Source: an uncultured Elioraea sp. (GTDB lineage: Bacteria; Pseudomonadota; Alphaproteobacteria; Acetobacterales; Acetobacteraceae). Taken from it: a DNA stretch of 6,402 nt. Each line of letters opens with the position of its first letter. Positions within the stretch are counted from its first letter, which is position 1. Of the stretch, positions 1 through 5,464 are shown in pieces. The notes beneath the pieces were generated by a model that searched no databases, was not told the DNA's origin, and saw only the letters and a program-made list of their open reading frames with translations. The translations under genes and the position numbers were made by a program. The stretch lies in the NCBI GenBank assembly GCA_937995555.1, contig CALKJX010000072.1:1-6402 (forward strand), given 5' to 3'.

Positions 1-592
1 CCGGCATGATGCTGACGACGCGGATGCCCCATTCGGCGAGATCGCGCGCGGCGGGCAGGGTGAAGCCGAGCACGCCGCCCTTGCTGGCGGCATAGGCCGT
101 CTGGCCGATCTGCCCGTCCTCGGCCGCGATCGAGGCGGCGAGCACGATCACGCCGCGCTCCTGGTCCTCGCCGAGCGGGTCGAGGGCGGCCATCGCCGCG
201 GCCGCATGGGTCGCGAGCCGCACCGCGCCGAGCAGGTTCACCGCGACAACGCGCTCGAACAGTGCGAGGTCGTGCGGCTTCGGCGCGCCGGTCGCGCGGT
301 CCCGCCGGACCAGGCGCTGGGCCGGCGCGATGCCTGCGCAGGCGACCGCGACACGGGCCGGCCCATGCGCCGCTTCCGCCTCGGCGAGTGCGCCGGCGAC
401 CGAGTCCGTGTCCGTCACGTCGCAGCGGATGAACCGCCCGCCGGTCGCGGCCGCAACCGTCTCGCCGCGCGCCGCATCGAGATCGAGCACCGCGACACGT
501 GCGCCGGCGGCCGCGAGCCGGCGCGCGCTCGCCTCGCCAAGCCCGGACGCGCCCCCCGTCACCACTGCCGCGACCGTGCTGTCCAACCTCAT
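1..592 (-). CDS. HSD10-like short-chain dehydrogenase/reductase (partial, C-terminus missing)
   Basis: NAD(P)-dependent classical SDR, most like the type-II 3-hydroxyacyl-CoA dehydrogenase (HSD10) branch, which oxidises 3-hydroxyacyl-CoA or related alcohols. Seen: 197 codons reading off the left edge of the window. The nucleotide-binding motif TGGASGLGEA is at residues 12-21. Asp37 ends the second beta strand (V-L-D-L-D), which in this family favours NAD+ over NADP+. The catalytic residues are Asn119, Ser154, Tyr167 and Lys171, the last two in YAASK. The segment after CAGIAPA carries the insertion typical of HSD10, and GQIGQTAYAASKGG closely resembles that subfamily. The usual NNAG/NCAG motif reads ACAG. 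The start ATG (592-590) has a strong GGAGG at 603-599, six nt away. Full family length is about 255 residues, so roughly 55 are missing. The gene is divergent from the aminotransferase. The fold is certain; the substrate is inferred. Confidence 0.93.
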   Translation of the reverse strand, partial: MRLDSTVAAVVTGGASGLGEASARRLAAAGARVAVLDLDAARGETVAAATGGRFIRCDVTDTDSVAGALAEAEAAHGPARVAVACAGIAPAQRLVRRDRATGAPKPHDLALFERVVAVNLLGAVRLATHAAAAMAALDPLGEDQERGVIVLAASIAAEDGQIGQTAYAASKGGVLGFTLPAARDLAEWGIRVVSIMP

Positions 593-660
593 CGCCGTCC
601 TCCGGGTTGCGCTGCCGCCCTGCCATGCCATCCTGCCGGCAGCAGACGGGAGACTGGCCG
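593..660. promoter_or_regulatory. divergent intergenic region between dehydrogenase and aminotransferase
   Basis: This 68-nt gap must hold the start signals of both divergent genes, unless promoters lie inside the coding regions. It contains the Shine-Dalgarno of each gene (GGAGG on the minus strand at 603-599; GGGAG on the plus strand at 648-652). A perfect 10-bp palindrome, ctgccggcag, lies at 633-642. TGCC recurs several times (614-637), including a tandem tgccatgcca at 621-630. No sigma70-like -35/-10 pair is evident. The palindrome could be an operator half or chance in GC-rich DNA. Confidence 0.35.
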
Positions 661-1992
661 ATGAGCACGCTTGCCGCCAACTGGTCGCTCGCGGACGCAC
701 TGGCCGAGGAGGAGGCGCGCTTCACGGCTGCCAATCCGCGCTCGCGCGAGCGTGCGCTGGCCGCCGCCGCGGTGATGCCGGGCGGCAACACCCGCACGGT
801 GCTGCACTACACGCCCTTCCCGCTCGCCTTCGCCAAGGGTGAGGGCGCGACCGTGACCGATCTCGACGGCCACATCTATCGCGACTTCCTCGGCGAATAC
901 TCGGCCGGCATCTACGGCCACTCGCACCCCGTGATCGTGGCGGCGGCGAAACGCGCGATCGACAGCGGGATCGTGCTGGGCGGGCCGAACATGTACGAGG
1001 CCAAGCTCGCCGCCGCGATCGCCGCGCGCTTTCCCTCGGTCGAGCGCATCCGCTTCACCAACAGCGGCACCGAGGCGAACCTGATGGCGCTCGTCACAGC
1101 GATCGCGGCCAGCGGGCGCAAGCGCGTGCTCGGCTTCCGCGGCGGCTATCACGGCGGCGTGCTGACGCTGAAGCCCGGCGTACTGACCAACGCGCCGTTC
1201 GACTTCGCGCTCGCGCGCTACAACGATCTGGGCACGGTCGAGGCGGTGCTGCGCGAGGGGGCGGATCAGTTCGCCTGCGCGATCGTCGAGCCGGTGATGG
1301 GCGGGGCGGGCGCGATCCCGGCCACGCCGGCGTTCCTGCGCGGCCTGCGCGAGCTGACCGCCCGCCATGGGATCCTCCTGATCCTCGATGAGGTGATGAC
1401 CTCACGGCACGGGCCGGGCGGGGTGCAGGGATTGCTGGGAATCACCCCCGATCTGACCACCTTCGGCAAGTATCTCGGCGGCGGGTTCAGCTTCGGGGCG
1501 TTCGGGGGGCGCGCCGATCTGATGGAGCGCTATGATCCGTATCGCCCCGACGCCTTCGCGCATGCGGGCACGTTCAACAACAACGTGACCTCGATGGCGG
1601 CCGGCTGCGCGGGGCTGAGCGAGGTGTTCACGCCCGCGGCCGCGGAGGCGCTGTTCGCGCGCGGCGAAGCCCTGCGGCGCCGGCTGAACGAGGCTGCCGT
1701 CGCGGCCGACGTGCCCGTGCGCGCGACGGGTCTCGGCAGCATGATCGGCATCCACCCGACGGATCGCGAGATCACCACGGCCGAGGACGCGCCGGAGGCG
1801 AAGGAGGCGCGCGCGCTGATCCATCTCGCGCTGATCGCGCGCGGCATCTACATGGCGCGGCGGGGCTACATGACCTTGAGCCTGCCGCAAACCGACGCGG
1901 ATGACGACGCCCTCGTCGCGGCGTTCAGCGACATTCTGCGGACACACGCGCGGGTGCTGCGCGATCACGCCGCAGCACCCGCCACCACGTGA
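661..1992 (+). CDS. class III aminotransferase, beta-amino-acid (beta-phenylalanine) transaminase-like
   Basis: PLP-dependent fold-type I aminotransferase of the HemL-like class III group, 443 aa, cytosolic. Seen: NSGTEAN at residues 134-140 (phosphate binding), GGYHGG at 161-166 (PLP ring stacking), Asp243 in LDEVMTSR (PLP nitrogen), the Schiff-base lysine Lys270 in TTFGKYLGGG, and HAGTFNNN from 301 (phosphate contact from the partner subunit). From memory, GGNTRT at 41-46, FTNSGTEANLMAL, DEVMTSR, SFGAFGGR and the C-terminal RRGYMTLSLPQTDAD closely resemble the Variovorax beta-phenylalanine transaminase. Its two substrate-carboxylate arginines (R41 and R398) would match Arg45 and Arg401 here. 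It is unlikely to be glutamate-1-semialdehyde aminomutase, because alphaproteobacteria normally make aminolevulinate with ALA synthase. The start at 661 has GGGAG at 648-652 with an 8-nt spacer; the open frame further upstream runs antisense through the dehydrogenase and lacks such a site. Family certain; substrate class moderately sure. Confidence 0.93.
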   Translation: MSTLAANWSLADALAEEEARFTAANPRSRERALAAAAVMPGGNTRTVLHYTPFPLAFAKGEGATVTDLDGHIYRDFLGEYSAGIYGHSHPVIVAAAKRAIDSGIVLGGPNMYEAKLAAAIAARFPSVERIRFTNSGTEANLMALVTAIAASGRKRVLGFRGGYHGGVLTLKPGVLTNAPFDFALARYNDLGTVEAVLREGADQFACAIVEPVMGGAGAIPATPAFLRGLRELTARHGILLILDEVMTSRHGPGGVQGLLGITPDLTTFGKYLGGGFSFGAFGGRADLMERYDPYRPDAFAHAGTFNNNVTSMAAGCAGLSEVFTPAAAEALFARGEALRRRLNEAAVAADVPVRATGLGSMIGIHPTDREITTAEDAPEAKEARALIHLALIARGIYMARRGYMTLSLPQTDADDDALVAAFSDILRTHARVLRDHAAAPATT

Positions 1993-1998
1993 CGGGCG

Positions 1999-2022
1999 CG
2001 GCCCGCGCCTCGGTGCGGGCCG
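1999..2022. terminator. GC-rich hairpin between convergent genes
   Basis: Seven nt after the aminotransferase stop, cggcccgc (1999-2006) pairs perfectly with gcgggccg (2015-2022) around an 8-nt loop. An alternative 6-bp stem (1995-2000 with 2004-2009) competes with it. There is no T tract on either side, so intrinsic termination is plausible but unproven. It sits between the aminotransferase and the convergent rhodanese gene and could serve both strands. Confidence 0.4.
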
Positions 2023-2028
2023 TCGCCG

Positions 2029-2061
2029 TCAGGGGCCGGCGACCGGCAGGCCGAACGCCCG
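2029..2061 (-). other. in-frame remnant of the rhodanese C-terminus beyond the amber codon
   Basis: Reading on in frame past the TAG at 2064-2062 gives R-A-F-G-L-P-V-A-G-P and then TGA at 2031-2029. Single-domain rhodaneses commonly end with a glycine-containing turn, a tryptophan, a few residues, and G-L-P-V. With Trp in place of the amber codon the tail would read G-M-E-E-W-R-A-F-G-L-P-V-A-G-P, a textbook ending. The remnant therefore looks like real coding sequence cut off by a TGG-to-TAG change. The change could be genuine or a sequencing error. Confidence 0.65.
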
Positions 2062-2448
2062 CTACTCCTCCATGCCGAGCGCGTAGTAGTGCACCCGGGC
2101 GTGGCCCCAGCGCACCGCCATCTCGGTGGCCGTGGCGGCACGGCCGCACTTGGCGCCGTTGCAGTAGAACAGCACGTGCGTGGCCTTGGTCTTGACGTGG
2201 CTCGCCAGGACCGCCTCGGTCAGGTCGGTGTCGAGCACGCGCACGGCCCCCTCGATGAAGCCGTTCGCGTAGCCCTGGGCACGGCGGTTGTCGATGATGA
2301 CGAGGTCGGGCTTGCTCTCCGTCAGCGCGATGACGGACTTGGCATCGACCGAGGTCGCTCCGGCGATCGACATCGGCGCATCGGCGCGCGCGCCGGGCAC
2401 GCCGAGCGTGCGCCCGACCAGGACGGCGGCGAAGACTCTGCGGTTCAT
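2062..2448 (-). CDS. exported single-domain rhodanese-like protein, truncated by an amber stop
   Basis: Rhodanese-fold sulfurtransferase-like protein, 128 aa as encoded. Seen: an N-terminal signal-like segment (Arg3-Arg4, hydrophobic to about residue 19, A-R-A cleavage site after Ala22), so probably periplasmic. Its hydrophobic core is interrupted by Arg13. V-I-I-D-N-R-R at 50-56 matches the rhodanese D-x-R motif. The active-site loop FYCNGAKCGRA places the presumed catalytic Cys96 after the central strand, with a second cysteine at 101. The protein stops at GMEE, just before the conserved tryptophan and G-L-P-V tail, which persists downstream in frame. The start ATG (2448-2446) has GGGAG at 2460-2456 with a 7-nt spacer. 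It lies 56 nt after the sensor-like gene on the same strand, so co-transcription is likely. Family likely; the physiological sulfur donor and acceptor are unknown. Confidence 0.85.
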   Translation of the reverse strand: MNRRVFAAVLVGRTLGVPGARADAPMSIAGATSVDAKSVIALTESKPDLVIIDNRRAQGYANGFIEGAVRVLDTDLTEAVLASHVKTKATHVLFYCNGAKCGRAATATEMAVRWGHARVHYYALGMEE

Positions 2449-2504
2449 CTCTCGTCTCCCGTACCTGCCATGTTGGCTGTGCGAGGCGTTCTGCCCCAGC
2501 CCCG

Positions 2505-3113
2505 TCACGCCGCGTTGAGTTCGGCGATCACGTTCGTGACGTCGCGATCCAACGCGGCAACCTCCTCGCTCGGCGCCGTGATGCCCTCGGCAACCTCGAC
2601 CACCGCGGCACCGGCGGCAACGACGGAGCGATCGAGCGTCTGCATGCCCTGACGCGCGCCCGCGGAGCCGCCGGCGACCTTCGCCGCGCCGGCGGCGATG
2701 CCGCGCACAGCCCCCTGCACGCGCACGCGGATGGTCTCGGCCACGCGGCGCATCTCCGCTTCGTGCGCCGAGGCGGTGGTGATGATCGACCGGTCGAGCT
2801 GTGCGACACCGGCCCGCCAGGCGGCGGCGATCGGCGTGAAGTCCGGCGCATAGAGGCCAAGCCCCAGCAGCGTGATCGTGCCCGAGCTGACGACGCCGCG
2901 GCGCCATTCCTCGACGAGCATGGGCTCGAGCACGGCACGGTCGCGCCCGGTGACGGCCTGGCGCAGCGCCTGCCCGCCGGCGATCTGCCGGGCCAGGGCC
3001 GCGACCTCGGCGCCGTGCCGGTCCCAAAGGTCGGCGGCGACGCGCGCGTCGAGCATCGTCTGCGCCGTGGATTGGCGATACGCGTCGAAGGCGGCCCCGT
3101 AGCGGTCCGTCAT
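2505..3113 (-). CDS. sensor-like, helical C-terminal protein (possible degenerate chemoreceptor), start uncertain
   Basis: Not recognised with certainty. 202 aa from the first ATG. Residues 1-102 read like an extracytoplasmic sensor domain of the cache/four-helix type: a helical start, an L-A-R-Q-I-A helix near 40-45, then VVSSGTITLLGLGLYAPDF at 74-92, resembling a ligand-binding strand region. Residues 103-202 are alanine-rich, strongly helical and heptad-like, and end A-L-D-R-D-V-T-N-V-I-A-E-L-N-A-A, similar to the last helix of many methyl-accepting chemotaxis proteins. The conserved MCP hairpin tip (E-x-A-x-Q-T-N-L-L-A-L-N-A) is absent, and the length is far below the usual 500 or more residues. 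An in-frame upstream extension encodes a hydrophobic anchor but has no ATG or GTG. It lies upstream of the rhodanese gene and is divergent from the cupin. Coding is supported by composition and open length; function is unknown. Confidence 0.6.
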   Translation of the reverse strand: MTDRYGAAFDAYRQSTAQTMLDARVAADLWDRHGAEVAALARQIAGGQALRQAVTGRDRAVLEPMLVEEWRRGVVSSGTITLLGLGLYAPDFTPIAAAWRAGVAQLDRSIITTASAHEAEMRRVAETIRVRVQGAVRGIAAGAAKVAGGSAGARQGMQTLDRSVVAAGAAVVEVAEGITAPSEEVAALDRDVTNVIAELNAA

Positions 3114-3200
3114 CCGCCGGCCGACAAACGCGGCCGGTGTGAGAATCGTCAGGTAGGCGGCGACAAGAAAGGGCAGCAGCCCGGCACGAATTCACCTCTC
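3114..3200 (-). other. upstream in-frame membrane-anchor extension with displaced GTG start
   Basis: Between the in-frame TGA (3194-3192) and the ATG at 3113, the sensor-like frame reads I-R-A-G, then a hydrophobic stretch L-L-P-F-L-V-A-A-Y-L-T-I-L-T-P-A-A-F-V, then G-R-R. This looks like a signal anchor with a positive cytoplasmic or stop-transfer flank. The only start-like codons in frame are ATT (3191-3189) and CTG (3179-3177, 3176-3174). A strong Shine-Dalgarno GAGAGG (3200-3195) sits 7 nt before a GTG (3187-3185), but that GTG is in another frame and terminates after 12 codons. One extra base just after it would restore G-T-G, P, x, L-L-P-F continuously. Confidence 0.5.
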
Positions 3201-3331
3201 AAGGTCCTGACAATGGAAACAGTGATGATACCGTCAAAACGATCAAGCGACCGCAGTCCCGGATCAATCGCAGCTTCCCCCTCCGGCGGGCCGCAAGGCA
3301 TGATCGGTGCACACATGGGGAGGACGGATCG
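3201..3331. promoter_or_regulatory. divergent intergenic region upstream of sensor-like gene and cupin
   Basis: The 3190-3245 part is the most AT-rich patch nearby. On the minus strand TATCAT (3230-3225) matches a -10 box at five of six positions and would start transcription about 30 nt before the displaced GTG. A TTGACG (3237-3232) lies too close to pair with it. Paired at 17 nt with ATTGTC it gives only a poor -10. On the plus strand CTGACA (3207-3212) is a -35 candidate without a good -10. The cupin Shine-Dalgarno is GGGGAGG at 3317-3323. No gene is seen here. Confidence 0.3.
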
Positions 3332-3856
3332 ATGGATGGAGCGACGGACGCGCGCGTGATCCAGCCGGAGGAGGCGCGCAGCTTCTGGCAGCCGGTGCCG
3401 GCGAACGGCTTCGTGCGCTGCATCCTCGACGAGTCGGTGGTGCGCGCCGATACGCCCTTCGCGATGGGGATGCAGACGGTCGATCCGGGCTGCCACGTGC
3501 GCGAGCACGATCATCCCGCGCAGGAGGAGATCATCCATTTCGTCGCCGGCACCGGCACGATCCGCCTCGACGGCGCGGAGCACCCGGCACGGCCGGGCAC
3601 GACTGTGTTCATCGGCAAGGGGCGAAGGCACGCCTTCATCAACACGGGCGAAGCGCCGATGACCTTCGTCTGGGTGCTGATGCCGGGCGGGCTCGAACGG
3701 TTCTTCGCCGCGATCGGGCGGCCGCGTGAGGAGGGCGAGCCCGCGCCGGCCCCCTTCCCGCGGCCGGAGAACGTCGCGGAGATCGAGCGCGACACGGTGT
3801 TCGGCTGGGCCGATCAGTCGTTGGGGCGGCCCGGCAGTGGGTCGGGATCGACCTAG
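3332..3856 (+). CDS. cupin domain protein (metal-binding Cupin_2 fold)
   Basis: Small single-domain cupin, 174 aa, with no signal peptide, so cytosolic. Seen: cupin motif 1 from Pro52-Gly53, C-H-V-R-E-H-D-H-P-A-Q-E-E, giving metal ligands His59, His61 and Glu65. Motif 2, R-P-G-T-T-V-F-I-G-K-G-R-R-H-A-F-I-N, gives the fourth ligand His100. The beta-barrel core covers about residues 40-118. A 55-residue tail follows, rich in Pro and Glu and ending in a Gly-Ser stretch (GSGSGST). The start ATG is 8 nt after GGGGAGG. Cupins of this size include isomerases, dioxygenases and sugar or ectoine-type enzymes, and the sequence does not tell which. It stands alone on the plus strand, divergent from the sensor-like gene and convergent with nfeD, so context gives no pathway. 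Family near certain; reaction unknown. Confidence 0.9.
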   Translation: MDGATDARVIQPEEARSFWQPVPANGFVRCILDESVVRADTPFAMGMQTVDPGCHVREHDHPAQEEIIHFVAGTGTIRLDGAEHPARPGTTVFIGKGRRHAFINTGEAPMTFVWVLMPGGLERFFAAIGRPREEGEPAPAPFPRPENVAEIERDTVFGWADQSLGRPGSGSGST

Positions 3857-3862
3857 AGGCGT

Positions 3863-3878
3863 TTCCGACCAGTCGGAA
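3863..3878. terminator. short hairpin just after the cupin stop
   Basis: Six nt after the cupin stop, ttccga (3863-3868) pairs with tcggaa (3873-3878) around a 4-nt loop. There is no T run. Alone it is weak, but it stands in front of the stronger hairpin at 3911-3938 and may work with it. Confidence 0.3.
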
Positions 3879-3910
3879 CCGGCTCTGGGGCCTTCCGGCG
3901 CGCATCTTCA

Positions 3911-3938
3911 CCCGATCAGGCGTGTCCACCTGATCGGG
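3911..3938. terminator. perfect 10-bp inverted repeat, probable bidirectional terminator
   Basis: cccgatcagg (3911-3920) and cctgatcggg (3929-3938) are exact reverse complements around an 8-nt loop. The repeat lies between the convergent cupin (ends 3856) and nfeD (ends 3946), 8 nt from the nfeD stop. Position and symmetry suit a shared terminator for both strands. A U tract is missing on both sides, as is common in high-GC genomes. Confidence 0.55.
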
Positions 3939-3945
3939 ACCTGCG

Positions 3946-4368
3946 CTAGCGCCCGACGCGGCTCACCACGAGCGTGGTGCCATCGACACCGTCTACCCGC
4001 ACGGTATCCCCGACCTCGGCCTCGCCGGACAGCCGCGCCGACCAGTCGGAGTCGCCGAGATGGACGCGCGCGCCGGCGGGCGTGCGCTCAGTGACCGTGC
4101 CCATGCGGCCGACCAGGCCCGCATCCGGCGTATTGACGCGCACCTGCGGCTTCTGTCGGCGGCGCAGCGTCAGGGCAGTGCCAATGCCGACCGCCAGCAG
4201 CACCAGGAACACGACGACCTTGGTCGCGAAGCCCGGAGCGAAGAGCACGGTCACCAGGCCGGTGCCGAGCGCGGCAAGACCGATCCAGAGCAGGAACACG
4301 CCCGGAACGACGATCTCGGCCATCAGCAGCACGAGACCGACGAGAATCCAGATCAGCCCGTCGTCCAT
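3946..4368 (-). CDS. nfeD: short NfeD family protein (stomatin partner)
   Basis: Membrane protein of the short NfeD class, 140 aa, which lacks the ClpP-like serine protease domain of long NfeD. Such proteins work beside an SPFH protein in membrane organisation. Seen: hydrophobic segments at about residues 5-21, 24-43 and 51-68, then R-R-R on the cytoplasmic flank. A soluble beta-rich OB-fold domain follows (about 83-140), opening with G-L-V-G-R-M-G-T-V and containing the typical D-W-S-A and G-D-T-V-R-V-D-G-V-D-G-T-T-L-V-V. The start ATG lies inside the last codons of the stomatin gene (overlap 16 nt), which implies translational coupling; only a weak GGGGAA precedes it. Family assignment is firm from the domain order and the neighbour. 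The exact biochemical role is not known for short NfeD proteins generally. Confidence 0.92.
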   Translation of the reverse strand: MDDGLIWILVGLVLLMAEIVVPGVFLLWIGLAALGTGLVTVLFAPGFATKVVVFLVLLAVGIGTALTLRRRQKPQVRVNTPDAGLVGRMGTVTERTPAGARVHLGDSDWSARLSGEAEVGDTVRVDGVDGTTLVVSRVGR

Positions 4369-5369
4369 GGGTTCCCCGGAGGCGCGGGCGGCGCCGGCGG
4401 GCGCGGACGCGCGACGGTGCCACCAGCCGGCGTGCCGTCAGGCGGGCCGCGCAGGATCTCCAGTGCCGAGACGATGCCGCCGGCGAGCCCTGCGCTCTCC
4501 ATGGGCACCAGAACGAGCTTCTGGTTCGGGCTCTCGGCCAGCCGCTCGAAGGCGCGCACATACTTGTCGGAGATGAAGTAGCGCAGCGCCTCCATCCCCG
4601 CCCCGGCGGCCGCCTCGGCGACCATGCGTGTCGCGTTCGCCTCGGCAAGTGCCAGCCGCTCGCGCGCCTCGGCATCGCGCATGGCGGCCTCGCGCCGCCC
4701 CTCGGCCTCGAGGATCTGCGCCTGCTTCGCCCCCTCGGCGCGCTTCACCTCGGCCTCCCGCTCGCCTTCCGCCTTGGCGACCGTGGCACGCCGCTCGCGC
4801 TCGGCCGTCATCTGCAGGTTCATCGCGCGGATCAGGTTCTCGGGCGGCTCGATCTTGCGGATCTCGACACGGCTGACCTTCACGCCCCACGGGTCGGTCG
4901 CGCCGTCGAGGATCGAGAGGAGCTGCGAATTGATCCGCTCGCGTCCCGACAGCGTGCCGTCGAGGTCCATCTCGCCGATCACCGCGCGGATATTGGTCAT
5001 CGCGAGCGCGGCCAGGGCCTGGGTGAGATCCTGCACCGCATAGGCGGCCTTGGCCGGGTCCATCACGCGATAATAGACGATGCCGTCGACGCTGACGGTG
5101 GCGTTGTCGCGTGTGATCACGGCCTGTTCGGGAATGTCGAGCACCACCTCCTGCACGTTCACGCGCCGGCCGATCGTGTCGATGTACGGGATGATGAAGT
5201 TGATCCCGGGGCTCAGCAGCCGGGTGAAGGCGCGGAACCGCTCGACCGTCCAGACCTCGCCCTGCGGCACCTGGCGGATGCCCTTCAGCGCGGTGAGGAC
5301 GCCGAGCAGGATCAGCGCGATCAGGACGATCGTGCCGAGTTCTGGCAGGGTCAGCGTGCCGGGATCCAT
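4353..5369 (-). CDS. QmcA-like SPFH/Band 7 (stomatin) membrane protein
   Basis: SPFH/prohibitin-domain scaffold protein, 338 aa, anchored in the inner membrane and expected to oligomerise into microdomain assemblies. Seen: one transmembrane segment at about residues 11-29. The SPFH domain starts at I-R-Q-V-P-Q-G-E (31-38) and runs to about 185, with P-G-I-N-F-I-I-P (54-61), Y-Y-R-V-M-D-P (99-105) and R-V-E-I-R-K-I-E-P-P (167-176). A charged coiled coil at 188-252 has repeating A-E-G-x-R-E-A units, followed by the conserved A-L-R-Y-F-I-S-D-K-Y region. A proline-rich tail (308-338) closes the protein. No clear Shine-Dalgarno precedes the ATG at 5369; the choice rests on the membrane segment following directly. 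The downstream nfeD overlap is the classic pair. RNase D is 95 nt upstream on the same strand. Confidence 0.95.
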   Translation of the reverse strand: MDPGTLTLPELGTIVLIALILLGVLTALKGIRQVPQGEVWTVERFRAFTRLLSPGINFIIPYIDTIGRRVNVQEVVLDIPEQAVITRDNATVSVDGIVYYRVMDPAKAAYAVQDLTQALAALAMTNIRAVIGEMDLDGTLSGRERINSQLLSILDGATDPWGVKVSRVEIRKIEPPENLIRAMNLQMTAERERRATVAKAEGEREAEVKRAEGAKQAQILEAEGRREAAMRDAEARERLALAEANATRMVAEAAAGAGMEALRYFISDKYVRAFERLAESPNQKLVLVPMESAGLAGGIVSALEILRGPPDGTPAGGTVARPRPPAPPAPPGNPWTTG

Positions 5370-5464
5370 GCTCGGTCGGTCCGTTGCGGGTGCGGCATCG
5401 CCATAGCGCGGATCGGGTTAACGGGGAAGCAACGGGCGGGCGAGGCGCGAGAGGCCGGCGCACG
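5370..5464. other. 95-nt gap between rnd and the stomatin gene
   Basis: No ORF or convincing promoter is seen. ccgttgc (5381-5387) and gcaacgg (5429-5435) form a 7-bp inverted repeat around 41 nt, which could fold in the transcript but is weak evidence. The stomatin operon either has its own unrecognised promoter here or is read through from the tRNA-rnd unit. Confidence 0.3.

Noticed and set aside
499..660. 54-codon in-frame N-terminal extension of the aminotransferase
   Set aside because: It runs antisense through the dehydrogenase start, reads as low-complexity Arg/Pro/Ser, and the ATG at 661 has a good ribosome site and the family-typical N-terminus.
661..1992. Glutamate-1-semialdehyde 2,1-aminomutase (hemL)
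   Set aside because: The fold is shared, but the N-terminal GGNTRT region and the C-terminal RRGY motif match beta-amino-acid transaminases better, and alphaproteobacteria usually use the ALA synthase route.
2449..3195. Long in-frame extension of the rhodanese to a 377-aa protein
   Set aside because: The added part is Arg/Gly-rich, out of frame with the sensor-like gene, and precedes a proper signal peptide start with its own ribosome site.
3149..3631. 160-aa minus-strand open frame across the cupin gene and intergenic gap
   Set aside because: It is antisense to the cupin with no recognisable protein features. Only its last part, the GTG near 3187, is of interest, as a possible displaced start.
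3865..4050. 13-bp direct repeat ccgaccagtcgga at 3865-3877 and 4038-4050
   Set aside because: The second copy encodes part of the conserved D-W-S-A segment of NfeD, so it is explained by coding; two copies alone are likely chance.
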